A stretch of 64,000 nucleotides of DNA, from positions 1-64,000 of the forward strand of contig JAEWLJ010000012.1 in assembly GCA_023393455.1 (NCBI GenBank), written 5' to 3'. Within the stretch, counting starts at the first letter, position 1. Each line of letters opens with the position of its first letter. Origin of the DNA: Methanobacteriota archaeon. Lineage in GTDB: Archaea > Halobacteriota > Methanomicrobia > Methanomicrobiales > Methanoculleaceae. Position numbers and translations under genes: made by a program. Shown here piece after piece: positions 41,729-51,700 of the stretch. The notes under the pieces were generated by a model, which was not told where the DNA came from, searched no databases, and was given only the letters and a program-made list of their open reading frames with translations.

Positions 41729-42385
41729 ATGAACCGCACGACCGCCTGCGAGGTCTATCGCCGTCTTCTCAAGGAGTATCCCGTCGTCGACGGCCGGCGC
41801 CATTTTCTCGACTTTCATAACCCGTACGAGACGCTCGTCCTCACGGTCCTCTCGGCGCAGACGACCGACCGCGCCGTGAACGCCATCCGCGACGCTCTCT
41901 TTGCCCGTTACCCGACGCCGGAGGCTCTGGCCCGCGCGGAGCCCGAGGAGGTGGAGCCGCTCATCAGGACGATCGGGTTTCACCGCACGAAGGCGCGCCA
42001 CATCGTCGGGGCGGCGAGGAAGGTCGTCGACGAGTTCGGCGGCGAGGTCCCGCGGGCGATGGAGGAACTCCTGACGCTCCCCGGGGTCGGGAGGAAGACC
42101 GCGAACATCATCCTCTCCCAGGCGTTCGATATCAACGTCGGGATCGCGGTCGATACCCACGTCGCCCGGCTCTCAAAAAGGCTCGGGTTCACGGACAGCA
42201 AGAACCCCGCTATCATCGAGCGCGACCTCGTCGCCCTCTTCCCCGAGGAGGTCTGGGGAGAGATCAACTACCTCCTGATCTGCCACGGCCGGGCCGTCTG
42301 CACGGCGCAGAACCCGAAGCACGACCGGTGCGTCGTCGCGGACCTCTGCCGGTATTACCGGGAACTCTCGGACGGGGAGAAGTGA
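41729..42385 (+). CDS. nth: Endonuclease III-like DNA glycosylase, with atypical Fe-S ligand
   Basis: A 218-residue base-excision enzyme. The helix-hairpin-helix LLTLPGVGRKTANII includes the catalytic Lys, and the catalytic Asp is in VDTHVARLSKRLGF. The C-terminal Fe-S site reads C-x6-H-x2-C-x5-C (CTAQNPKHDRCVVADLC), so the second of the four usual cysteines is His. The start is 6 nt from tRNA-Pro, so the two may share a transcript. Confidence 0.92.
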   Translation: MNRTTACEVYRRLLKEYPVVDGRRHFLDFHNPYETLVLTVLSAQTTDRAVNAIRDALFARYPTPEALARAEPEEVEPLIRTIGFHRTKARHIVGAARKVVDEFGGEVPRAMEELLTLPGVGRKTANIILSQAFDINVGIAVDTHVARLSKRLGFTDSKNPAIIERDLVALFPEEVWGEINYLLICHGRAVCTAQNPKHDRCVVADLCRYYRELSDGEK

Positions 42386-42775
42386 GGGGGCGTCGGGTCT
42401 TCCCCCGGTGCCCTGCGGATGGGAACCCATTGTTATAGCGCTACCGTAGTATCCGATAAGCCCGGGCTCAGCAGGTGATCTGCCAATTAACCGGTGCTCC
42501 ATACGAGATGTGGCGCGGGTCTGTGGACACGAACCGGGTACTGAAGGGATTCTCACTCACACTTCGCGCGGTTCTTGCTCATATCATCTCACATGCATCT
42601 ATTTTTATGCGAGAGGCGCCGGCGACCAATGTCAGAACTACGGCATCTCAGCAGAGCGGCAAGAGGCCGTCCAGGAACCACCTGACCCATCTCCCGGACC
42701 CGATGGCAAAACTCGTCCGGGAGAAGTTGTTGAGGATAAAGTCAGATTGATAGCACCACGCGATGAGGAAACAGA
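42386..42775. other. Intergenic region at the left edge of the accessory island
   Basis: Two small overlapping frames (for example a 47-codon one at 42607-42750 ending in a Lys/Arg-rich stretch) are too weak to call. An A+T element CTATTTTTATG near 42599-42609 looks like a promoter for the following replication genes. No tRNA fragment or integrase was seen. Confidence 0.4.
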
Positions 42776-43039
42776 ATGCAAAGCATAGACCAGAAAGACG
42801 GCAGCCCACGGGATGAAACGTGCGCCAACATCGATTCACACGGGACTGCCACCAACTCTTCTCCGTCCGGAGTGATAAGACCATCTGAGGAAGACCGTGT
42901 CAGTACTGTCCCGCTCTTCCTCATCCCGCGGGCGGTGGCGGATGCAATCCGGCGGTATGGGAGAGCCGTCCGCGAGATCAACGTTCGCCGGACCCGGAAC
43001 CACCAGTATTCAATACATGTTGAGCGAGGGCGGCCATGA
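42776..43039 (+). CDS. Hypothetical protein, first gene of the replication module
   Basis: An 87-residue protein with a low-complexity polar N-terminus and a basic helical C-terminus (PRAVADAIRRYGRAVREINVRRTRN) that could bind DNA. No family recognised. Its end overlaps the next start by 4 nt (ATGA). Confidence 0.5.
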   Translation: MQSIDQKDGSPRDETCANIDSHGTATNSSPSGVIRPSEEDRVSTVPLFLIPRAVADAIRRYGRAVREINVRRTRNHQYSIHVERGRP

Positions 43040-43365
43040 CCCCGGAAGCGGGTACCCTCAGTCACGGTATGAACGGAGCGCTCCAGATAGCCGTCGAGGC
43101 CGAGCGCTACCGGATCGAGGCGGATGACCTGAAGAGCCTCCTCTTCTACGGCCGGGTCATCCCGATCGTCGAGGACCGCTCGCAGGCCCCCGCCGCGGGA
43201 GTCGCCATCGAGGGGCATGCGGCGATGAACGCCTCGGGAAGAGCGGTGATGCTGCATTCCCGTGTCGGCTCCTACATCATCCCGCTCGTCAGCTTCCAGC
43301 GGGTCGCCCGCGGGGAGGCCATCTCCGCTCCCCTCTTCCCCCTGGTCCCCGGGGTGACAGCATGA
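43036..43365 (+). CDS. Hypothetical protein, second gene of the replication module
   Basis: A 109-residue protein with predicted beta-rich content (ALQIAVEAERYRIEADDLKSLLFYGRVIPIVED, VMLHSRVGSYIIPLVSFQRVA). Unrecognised. It is translationally coupled to both neighbours by 4-nt overlaps, so it is probably part of the replication machinery. Confidence 0.55.
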   Translation: MTPEAGTLSHGMNGALQIAVEAERYRIEADDLKSLLFYGRVIPIVEDRSQAPAAGVAIEGHAAMNASGRAVMLHSRVGSYIIPLVSFQRVARGEAISAPLFPLVPGVTA

Positions 43366-46163
43366 TCGAGGGGATCAGAAGCGTGGTGAAGATCCTCGCC
43401 CCCGGCGGTGTGGTCGAGGTCCGGGCGCTCGCCGACGGCGTCACACATTCGGGCTACTTCGACGATTACGAGCGCCTCGCCCGGGCCGTCGAGGCCCTTG
43501 ACGCCGACCCTTCGGTCGCCGGGATCTACGTCACCTTGAATGCCGTCAACCCCGCCCTCCTCGCCCGGCGGGCGAACCGGATCAAGATGCGGCTCTCGCG
43601 GAAAGACGCCACCACGGCTGATGCCGACATCATCCGCCGGCGCTGGCTCCCGGTCGACATCGACCCGGTCCGGCCGAGCGGGGTCTCGTCGACCGATGCG
43701 GAGCATAACGCGGCTCTCGCTGTCGCGGAGCGGATCGCGGCGTATCTTGCCGAGCAGGGGTTCCCGGAACCCCTCCGGGCGGACTCGGGCAACGGCGCCC
43801 ACCTCCTCTACCGGGTGGACCTTCCAAACAATGAGGCAGCAACCGCGCTCGTGAAGAACTGCCTCACCACCCTCGACGCCCTCTTCTCGAACGAGGCCGT
43901 CACCGTCGATACCGCGAACCACAACGCCGCCCGGATCTGGAAACTCTACGGAACTCTCTCGCGGAAGGGCGACAACACTCCCGAGCGCCCCCACCGGCGG
44001 GCGAAGATCCTCGCGGTTCCACCGGAGATCGGTGTGGTTCCGCTAGAGCGGCTAGACCGCCTCGCCGGGATCCTCCCCCGGGAGGAACCATCACAGCCGA
44101 AGAAGGGTTCCCGGAGGGTCGACCTTGCCGCCTGGCTCGCGGGCCACGGCATCGCCGTCCGGAGCACGCGACCTTACCTGGGCGGCACCCTCTACGTCCT
44201 CGCGGAGTGCCCGTTCTCGTCGGCGCATAAGGACGGGGCGTTTGCGATCCAGTTTGCGAACGGCGCCATCTTCGCCGGCTGCCACCACGCCAGTTGCGGC
44301 GGGGGTGCCCAGCGCTGGCCGGAACTCCGGGGGAGGTACGAGCGGAAAAGGCCGGAGGCAGCACCCGCATCCCCCCCACCCCCGGCACCGGTGGATGATG
44401 AGCACCGCCGCCGGGCAAGAGAGATCCTTCAGGCCGGCGACCCGCTCGCGTTCCTCCTCGGGACCTTCAACAAGAGCCATGTCGGCGATCGGACGGTCGC
44501 GGAATGTCTCGTGATGTCTCTTGCGTCCCAATCGGTCGAGAACACGAACGGCCTTCATGTCGCCATCTCCGGCAACTCCGGGAAGGGGAAGAGCCACGCC
44601 TGCACCACCATGCTCCAGCAGGTCCCGGAGGAGTACCGCCTCGCCGGCACGGTCTCGGACAAGGCCCTCTACTACAACGGCAGCCTCCAACCCGGGACCG
44701 TCTTCCTCTTTGATGATGTCTCCCTCTCTGATGACCTGCAGGAAGTTCTCAAGGCCGCAACCGCGAACTTCCGGGTGAGCATCGAGCACCAGACGGTGAC
44801 CACCGACCGGAAACTCCAGATCTGCCGCATCCCGGAGCGGTGCGTCTGGTGGCTCGCGAAGGTCGAGGATGCCGGGGACGACCAGGTGGCGAACCGGATG
44901 CTCACGGTCTGGATCGATGATTCCCTCGAACAGGACGAGCGGGTGCTCCGGTACATGAAGGAGCGGGAGGCGAGGGAGGACGGCGGCGACGGCGAGGACC
45001 CCGATCTCGTGGTCTGCCGGGAGATCTGGCAGATCCTCAAGGCGGTTCGCCCGCACGTCTCTATCCCGTATGCCCGGAGCGTGCAGTTCTCCGCGACGAC
45101 GAACCGTCGCAACCCGGGTATCCTCTTTGACCTGATCAAGGCCTCCGCCCTCATCCATCGCTTCCAGAGAGAGGCGTATGATGGAGGCATCAGGGCAAAC
45201 CTGGACGACTTCGCCGCGGCGGCCCGGGTCTATGCGGCGATCAACGGCGAGACCGGGGGGCAGGAGACGAAGACGACGAAGAACGAGGCCGCAGCGCTCG
45301 CGACGGTGGCAACGATGGGCTGGGAGCAGTTCACGATCAGGATGCTCCAGGAGGCGCTCGGGCTCTCGTACCACCAGACCTATCGTATCCTCCATGGGTA
45401 TACGAGCCGGGGGACGGCCTACTCCGGCCTCCTTGAGAAGTGCCCGGCGGTCAGTTTCTTCGATACGATGGTCACGGAGGATGTGGAAGGATACGCGATG
45501 CGGCGGCGGGAGCACCTCTTCTCCTTCGACTGCACGGTCTACCGGCGCTGGGCTCATGGCGGCGGGGTCTGGCTGGATGGGGGCTGGGATGGTGGTCCCG
45601 ATGACCCGGGGCGGCCACCGGACCGGTCCGTGCGGACCGAAGGTTGCGACATTGCAGCAGGGTTACCGCAGGATTCCAGCACCGGGTGCAACGATCCAGC
45701 GGCTCGAAACGACGTTGGATTGGCCGATCTTTGTACCGATAGAGAGAGGCGTCTCCCTCTCGGTACTGAAGTACAGCAGAACATACCCACAGTCCCCGGT
45801 ACCGGTTCCGTGGTGAGTGGGTCTCTGTGTGCGTGTGAAACCCACAATGCCGGAACCGATCCCGGGATACCGGCATCGCGGGGCGAAAACCTCAATCCGG
45901 CGCCGTTCAGTCGCCATCCTGCTGGCATCGCCGGTTGTACTCCGCTGAAAAGATGTGCAAGGCGGGGGGCCATGCCGCAAGAGCCCCTTTCGGGGGTCCT
46001 CGATCCCCGGGAGTTTCTCCGGGTGAAGGTCGAGATCGGCCGGTGTGATCTCTGCGATACGGGGAAGGCGGTCTACCGCTCGCGGGAGGCGCGGACGAGC
46101 CTCTGCGAGGGGTGTTATGCCCGGTTGGTGCGGGAGGGGAACGCGAGGGAGGGGGTGCGGTGA
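43362..46163 (+). CDS. Element replication protein: AEP primase, zinc finger, ATPase and zinc ribbon
   Basis: A 933-residue multidomain replication protein. Residues about 1-235 form an archaeo-eukaryotic primase-like domain (PVDIDP metal pair, SGNGAHLLYR, NHNAARIWKLYGTLSRKGDN). A CHC2-type zinc finger follows (CPFSSAHKDG ... GCHHASC, about 285-312). Next is a P-loop ATPase (SGNSGKGKSH near 405, Walker B FLFDDVSL). A low-complexity region and a terminal zinc ribbon CDLC...CEGC (about 903-924) end the protein. Such fusions copy plasmids and viruses. It sits third in a three-gene unit. Confidence 0.8.
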   Translation: MIEGIRSVVKILAPGGVVEVRALADGVTHSGYFDDYERLARAVEALDADPSVAGIYVTLNAVNPALLARRANRIKMRLSRKDATTADADIIRRRWLPVDIDPVRPSGVSSTDAEHNAALAVAERIAAYLAEQGFPEPLRADSGNGAHLLYRVDLPNNEAATALVKNCLTTLDALFSNEAVTVDTANHNAARIWKLYGTLSRKGDNTPERPHRRAKILAVPPEIGVVPLERLDRLAGILPREEPSQPKKGSRRVDLAAWLAGHGIAVRSTRPYLGGTLYVLAECPFSSAHKDGAFAIQFANGAIFAGCHHASCGGGAQRWPELRGRYERKRPEAAPASPPPPAPVDDEHRRRAREILQAGDPLAFLLGTFNKSHVGDRTVAECLVMSLASQSVENTNGLHVAISGNSGKGKSHACTTMLQQVPEEYRLAGTVSDKALYYNGSLQPGTVFLFDDVSLSDDLQEVLKAATANFRVSIEHQTVTTDRKLQICRIPERCVWWLAKVEDAGDDQVANRMLTVWIDDSLEQDERVLRYMKEREAREDGGDGEDPDLVVCREIWQILKAVRPHVSIPYARSVQFSATTNRRNPGILFDLIKASALIHRFQREAYDGGIRANLDDFAAAARVYAAINGETGGQETKTTKNEAAALATVATMGWEQFTIRMLQEALGLSYHQTYRILHGYTSRGTAYSGLLEKCPAVSFFDTMVTEDVEGYAMRRREHLFSFDCTVYRRWAHGGGVWLDGGWDGGPDDPGRPPDRSVRTEGCDIAAGLPQDSSTGCNDPAARNDVGLADLCTDRERRLPLGTEVQQNIPTVPGTGSVVSGSLCACETHNAGTDPGIPASRGENLNPAPFSRHPAGIAGCTPLKRCARRGAMPQEPLSGVLDPREFLRVKVEIGRCDLCDTGKAVYRSREARTSLCEGCYARLVREGNAREGVR

Positions 46164-46199
46164 TACGTATTTCATTGGGGTACTGCCAATGTAAACCTA

Positions 46200-46295
46200 A
46201 TGACAGTGGAAGGGGCGGATCTTGTGGAGCGTTTTTCAGAATCGGCATGGCCGGATGAAGTGCCGGTGTGGAGTATCGATTATGAACACTGCTGA
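46200..46295 (+). CDS. Possible 31-residue peptide before the DUF1016 remnant
   Basis: A short acidic frame (MTVEGADLVERFSESAWPDE...) overlaps the DUF1016 start by 14 nt. It resembles the remains of a small antitoxin-like or regulatory protein but could be chance. Confidence 0.2.
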   Translation: MTVEGADLVERFSESAWPDEVPVWSIDYEHC

Positions 46296-46800
46296 CATTC
46301 TCCCTGACGGCTATCCTGCCTTTCTCTCCGCTCTGAAGGTACGGGTTCGTGAAGCCCAGGTTCGGGCTACCCTCTCGGTGAACCGGGAACTGATCCTGCT
46401 CTACTGGCAGATCGGGCGGGATATTATACAGCGGCAGCAGGAGGAGGGCTGGGGAGCGAAGGTGATCGACCGGCTTTCGGCGGACCTTCGGAGAGAATTT
46501 CCGGATATAAAAGGCTTTTTCTTCGCGAAACCTCAAGTACATGAGCGCGTTTGCACGAGCATATCCGGACGAGGCAATTGTGCAGGAGGTGCTTGCACAA
46601 ATTACCTGGTATCACACGGTCACGCTGCTTGACAAGGTGAAGGACCCGGCGGCCCGGGAGTGGTACATCCACAAAACCATCGCGAACGGCTGGTCGCGGA
46701 ACGTGCTCGTGCACCAGATCGAGAGCGGTCTCTGTGAACGCGAAGGACGGGCGGTCACCAACTTTTCGGCGACCCTGCCGGGTGCGGATAACGTGTGGAT
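46282..46800 (+). pseudogene. DUF1016 (YhcG-like) nuclease, frameshifted and truncated
   Basis: The N-terminal half of a DUF1016 protein (PAFLSALKVRVREAQVRATLSVNRELILLYWQIGRDIIQ) runs to about 46515. It then continues in another frame: a single extra base in a T-run near 46515-46523 breaks GFSRNLKYMSAFARAYP. The second part (EVLAQITWYHTVTLLDKVKDP, VTNFSATLP) stops resembling the family at about 46787, before the PD-(D/E)xK nuclease domain. Both the shift and the missing nuclease end indicate a dead gene. Confidence 0.75.
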
Positions 46801-47170
46801 ACATGGGTGTGGTATGGTAGCGCACTGGACGATACCTCTCGCACGAGAGGGAGCCGCGATCGTCGTCCGGGGCGAGGGCGACGATCCCCACGCGCCCGAC
46901 AGGATCGACTACGAGGTTCGCGGCGGCCCCGGCGGGGTTGAAATTGTGCCACCGCCTGTGGCACAAACGACGGGGAGTCGCCTGCGCCGGAAAGCGGCGA
47001 CGTTCCGTTCTCGGGAATCAGAAGGCACCGGCACTCCAAGCATGAACGAACCCCGCTACCGAGATCAGGAAACAGTTCAGTGCGGTCATCGGCGACTGCA
47101 GGGTGCTCCCTGACGTCCAATCGTCACGGCGATCGACGGCATGGTGCCTCTACACCGGGTCTACGCGGGA
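46801..47170. other. Gene-free stretch between DUF1016 remnant and TBP-like gene
   Basis: Open frames here continue the DUF1016 remnant without recognisable domains. I see no start site, no repeat and no RNA structure worth naming. Confidence 0.4.
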
Positions 47171-47689
47171 CTACGCAACATTCTTGATCTTTGCCTTCAG
47201 CCCGGACGCGAACGCCTCCATCGAGTCCAGGTCTTTGAACCCGGCGAAGATCACCTTCCCCGACGAGAAGATGAGAGCGGTCCCTGCGTCGCCCCGGTAG
47301 ATCAGACCCGGGAACTGTTCGGGCTCGTACTCGACCTGCTCCATCCTGAGCGCGGCGACGAGTTGCAGGAGCGGGATCTCGATCTGGAAGTCTTCCATGC
47401 CGACGATGTTCCTGACCTCCGGTGGCGACGCGAGTGAAGGGTCGATGAGGGGCGAGATACGGGTGAGGAATTCCCGATAGGAGGTATCGACCTCGTCGAG
47501 GGACGCAAGGCCGTAGATGATGTACTTCCCGCTCCTGTAGATGGTGGCCTTCCCTCGGGAGAGGAGGATGTAGGCCCCGTGGTAGTTCTCAGGATTATAT
47601 CGGTAGTTTGTATCGGGGAGTTCCGGCAACCGCTCAAATGGGACCGGCTGGTGAAGGTCGCCGGAAGCGACGATATTGGTGATCTTCAT
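47171..47689 (-). CDS. Divergent TATA-binding protein
   Basis: A 172-residue TBP: MKITNIVASGDLHQPVPFERLPELPD at the start and a canonical second repeat (EQVEYEPEQFPGLIYR...TALIFSSGKVIFAGFKDLDSMEAF). The first repeat is eroded (NPENYHGAYILLSRGKATIYRSGKYIIYGL), keeping the SGK pattern but not the usual FPGLVYR. TBP binds promoters with TFB; this copy may favour element genes or be a regulator. Start ATG 47689. Confidence 0.75.
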   Translation of the reverse strand: MKITNIVASGDLHQPVPFERLPELPDTNYRYNPENYHGAYILLSRGKATIYRSGKYIIYGLASLDEVDTSYREFLTRISPLIDPSLASPPEVRNIVGMEDFQIEIPLLQLVAALRMEQVEYEPEQFPGLIYRGDAGTALIFSSGKVIFAGFKDLDSMEAFASGLKAKIKNVA

Positions 47690-47708
47690 TCCCGAAAAGA
47701 TATGGGAC

Positions 47709-48137
47709 TTACTCCCGGAGATACCTTCCTCCGACCGGGACAAACTGCTCAGGCTTTCTGACAGTCTTGTATTCCCGGACATCCTCGAGTTCGAGGGCCA
47801 TCCAGGGCCGCTTTCGGGGCACCTCCTTCCTGACCCTGACCCCCTGCCACCGCTCCTGGTTCGCGACGTAGGCGCGTGCCTCCTCCCGGGTGAGGAAGAC
47901 TGCATCACCGAACGTCTCGAAGAACGCGAGGGGGTCGTCGTTGATGACGATCCGCCTGATCGTCGCCTCCCCGACGTAGCCGGTGTCCTCGCGGGACTGG
48001 TAGAAGACGAGTCTCATGCCCGGCTTGAGTTCTTTAAAGACGGTGGCGGGTTTGATGAAGACGGTCTTTTTGTCCTTGAAGAACCGGGGCATGAAGTGTT
48101 TTGGGACGGGGAAGGTGACGCCGGTGATCTCGGACAT
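47709..48137 (-). CDS. DUF365 (PUA/ASCH-like) protein
   Basis: A 142-residue archaeal DUF365 protein with a PUA-type beta barrel (FKELKPGMRLVFYQSREDTGYVGEATIRRIVI, VFLTREEARAYVANQERWQG). Such folds bind RNA or modified bases. It follows the EVE gene by 3 nt on the same strand. Confidence 0.75.
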   Translation of the reverse strand: MSEITGVTFPVPKHFMPRFFKDKKTVFIKPATVFKELKPGMRLVFYQSREDTGYVGEATIRRIVINDDPLAFFETFGDAVFLTREEARAYVANQERWQGVRVRKEVPRKRPWMALELEDVREYKTVRKPEQFVPVGGRYLRE

Positions 48138-48140
48138 CGG

Positions 48141-48590
48141 TTACGCCTCCACTCCGGCGCGTTTGAGGATGAGTCGGTAGTCCTCCTCCGGGATCTCGCG
48201 CATGGCTATCCTGAGGTGGCCGCTCCACATCGTTTTGTTCGTGATGAATGTGAGATCCCCGATCAGCGGCTTGAACTCAAGGGGTTTTGCGAAGACTGCC
48301 ACCGGCCTGACCTTCATGCGGTAGGGGAAGACCTCGTCGCCCATCTGCGGAGGGGTGATGAAGAGGCGGGCGTGGTCTTCGTAGGGCTCGGAGGCGACTT
48401 CGTAGGCGCCGGTTATAGCGGAAGGGAGGATGGTGTCGCCCTCTTTCTCCTGCCGGACATACACGAGAATGGTATCGCCGGGCTTCACCCGCTGCATGAG
48501 GGTTTTGTTCCGCCGGGGTACTCCCCAGACATGCTTCTTTTCGAGGATCTTGGCGTTGTCGCGGTTGGAGGAGGCGATCCAGTGGGTCAT
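48141..48590 (-). CDS. EVE-domain protein
   Basis: A 149-residue EVE-domain protein (MTHWIASSNRDNAKILEKKHVWGVPRR, PGDTILVYVRQ, MREIPEEDYRLIL). EVE domains bind modified cytosine or other modified bases and are common in restriction and defence contexts. A CTATAAACG TATA element about 20 nt upstream of ATG 48590 suggests a short-leader or leaderless mRNA. It is divergent from the helicase/methyltransferase pair. Confidence 0.8.
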   Translation of the reverse strand: MTHWIASSNRDNAKILEKKHVWGVPRRNKTLMQRVKPGDTILVYVRQEKEGDTILPSAITGAYEVASEPYEDHARLFITPPQMGDEVFPYRMKVRPVAVFAKPLEFKPLIGDLTFITNKTMWSGHLRIAMREIPEEDYRLILKRAGVEA

Positions 48591-48605
48591 AGGTGGGATT
48601 TGATC

Positions 48606-48616
48606 GTTTATAGTTA
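48606..48616 (-). promoter_or_regulatory. TATA box of the EVE-DUF365 unit
   Basis: On the minus strand AACTATAAACG lies about 20 nt before the EVE start, with no ribosome site between. Confidence 0.4.
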
Positions 48617-48799
48617 AAACGTTCACGGAGTGGAGACCGTTCACATGATCCTATCTGCCTAGTAGGTCCGTTTAACTAATCCGGAGAGGTAGTTCCCTCA
48701 TACGATCTTGCCGGGAAGGAAAACTACCTCCCATATGGCGAGATACGTTTCATCAACTATATCATAACATAACTATTATTCTTGTTATAGGCGTGTTCA

Positions 48800-51700
48800 A
48801 TGTCTTCAGATCTGACTTTTATCACTAATGAGAATGGCAATACGTTACTCGATCGTTTTAATGCACTCGTTAAAGATACCACACTTTTTGACTGTCTTGT
48901 TGGATACTTCTATTCAAGCGGGTTCTATGCTCTCGAGAAGGCTCTGGAAAATACCGAGAAGATCAGAATCCTCATCGGCATCAGCACCAACAAAACAACG
49001 TATGATTTTATCCAGGCTGCCTCATTTGAGGGACATCCTACGTTGCTTCTTTCCAGTAAAGACCTTAAACATCAGTACTCCGGCATGGTCAAAGAAGAAT
49101 TGGATCAGTCCGAAGACGCTTTCGACGTAGAAAAGGGCATTCTGACCTTCGTTGAGTGGTTGAGGAGTGGAAAACTTGAGATCCGTGTCTACCCCTCAGA
49201 GAAGGTCCATGCAAAACTCTACATAATGACCTTCAAAGAGAGTGACAGGGACAAGGGGCGCGTTATCACCGGTTCAAGCAATTTCTCTCAATCCGGGCTG
49301 CAGGATAATCTTGAGTTCAACGTTGAACTCAAGATGCGGGGGGATTACGAGTATGCGCTTAACAAGTTCAATGAACTCTGGGAAAACTCGGCCGATATGT
49401 CGGAGAATTATGTCGAGACGATACGGACCCAGACCTGGCTCAATGACTCTATCACCCCGTACGAACTCTACTTGAAATTCCTCTATGAATACCTGAAGGA
49501 GAAGATCAATCTCGATAAACAACAGACCGGGAATGAGTACATCCCTGAGGGGTTCATGGACCTGCAGTACCAGAAGGACGCGGTGCAGGACGCAAAATTA
49601 AAACTTGAGGAGTACGGTGGCGTTTTTATCTCCGATGTGGTCGGCCTCGGGAAGACGTACATAGCAACCCTCCTTGCCCAGCAACTTGATGGGAGGACAC
49701 TCGTTCTTGCCCCTCCCGTCCTGATAGACCGGGAGAATCCGAGTTCATGGCCGAATGTCTTCCTCGATTTTGGCGTGCGCCAGGCAGATTTTGAATCGGT
49801 TGGGAAATTGGACCATGTCCTTGCGAGGGGGGCCGATCGGTACAAGAACGTGATCATCGACGAGGCTCACCGGTTCCGTAATGAGATGACCCAGAGTTAT
49901 GAGAGCCTGTACCGGATCTGCAGGGGCAAGCGGGTGATTCTGGTAACGGCAACCCCTCTCAACAACTCTCCGAACGATATTCTGAGCCAGATTAAACTCT
50001 TCCAGAACGCCAAAAAATCCACCCTGCCTAACCCGAAGGTGCGCAACCTCCAGGGATATTTCAATACCCTCCAGAAACGGCTTGACGGGCTTGACCGGCA
50101 GCAGGATCGCGAAGAATACATGAGGGTTGTCAGGGAAAATGCCGAGGATATCCGTGAGAATGTGCTCCAGTACCTGATGGTCCGGCGCACGCGGGCGAGT
50201 ATCGCTGCGTACTACAGCGAGGATCTGAAGCGGCAGAACCTCAAGTTCCCTGAGGTTGAGGACCCTCAGCCGGTGTATTACCACTTTGATGATCATACGG
50301 ACTCGGTCTTTCTGGAGTCGATCGATCTGATCGTGAACCAGTTCAAGTATTCCCGCTACACACCGCTCCTGTATCTGAAGAAAGGGACCTCGCATCCTGA
50401 GGAGCTGGCCCAGAAGAACATGATGAAGTTCATGAAGATCATGCTCTTGAAGAGGCTGGAAAGCAGTTTTTTCGCGTTTAAGATGTCTATCAGTCGTTTC
50501 ATCGAGTATTATGAAGTATTCATCCGGGAGGTCGAGAGAGGAAATGTCTACATCAGCACAACGCACACGAACGTGATCTTCGACCTTCTTGAAGAGGATA
50601 ACATGGATAAAGTCGCCTCTCTCATCGACGATAAGAAGGTCTATTGTCTGCCGTCATCCAGTTTCACTCCGGCGTACCTGGAGGATCTCAAGTATGACCT
50701 CGAGATCCTCAAGAGACTGCGAACGCTGTGGGATACTGTTGAAGGCGACCCGAAGATAGATGCGTTTATTGAGGTGCTCTCAACGGATCCCCGGCTCAAA
50801 GACCAGAAGTGCATCATCTTCACCGAGGCAAAGGAGACGGCGGATTATCTTACGGATGCCCTGAAAGGGCGGTTTGGAGACTCTGTTCTTGAGTATCATG
50901 GGTCGTCCTCAGAGAGTGAGAGGATCGCAATCATCGAGAACTTTGATGCGAAGGCCCGGCGCCCGAAGGATGACTACCGTATTCTGGTGACGACAGAGGT
51001 TCTCTCGGAGGGGGTGAACCTTCATCGCTCCAACGTGGTGATCAACTACGACATTCCATGGAACCCAACACGGATGATGCAACGGGTCGGCCGCATCAAC
51101 CGTGTGGATACGAAGTTTGAGAAGATCCATATCTTCAATTTCTTCCCTGCAGGCCCTATCAACGAGGAGATCGGCCTGCAGGAAGCTGCTGAGGCGAAGA
51201 TAGCAGCGTTTATCGAGATGCTTGGGAACGATGCTCCTCTCCTTACCGACGAGGAGATCAAGTCGCACGATCTCTTTACGAAATTGACGTCCCGGAAGAC
51301 GATCACGGGAGAGGATGAAGAGGAAGATCTTGAACTCGGGTATCTGACGTTCCTGCGCGAGATACGGGATTCTGATCCCGATCTCTTTAAAAAGATCAAA
51401 TACCTCCCGAAGAAGGCGAGATGTGGCCGCGCATCCGGGGGGTCCGGGCGTTCGGTGGTCACGTTCTTCAGGCGGGGGAAACTCCGAAAAATCTTTCAGA
51501 CGACTGTCAGAGGGGCGGAGGCTGTTACCGGGGAGGTGGATTTCCTGCGTGCGGCGGATCTTCTCCGGGCAGAGGCATCGACGAAGAAGCACGTTATCGG
51601 ACCGGACTTTTACTCGCTGCTAGAATCCAACAAAGCCGCTTTTGAGGATGTGTTTGCCATCGAGAGCACCATTGCACCCTCACGTGCCAGTAAAGGGGGC

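Noticed and set aside
42510..42788. Two overlapping small frames as real genes
   Set aside because: Both frames run through the same sequence with no ribosome site and unlike composition; neither can be preferred.
44091..45557. 488-codon minus-strand frame
   Set aside because: Antisense to the primase-ATPase fusion.
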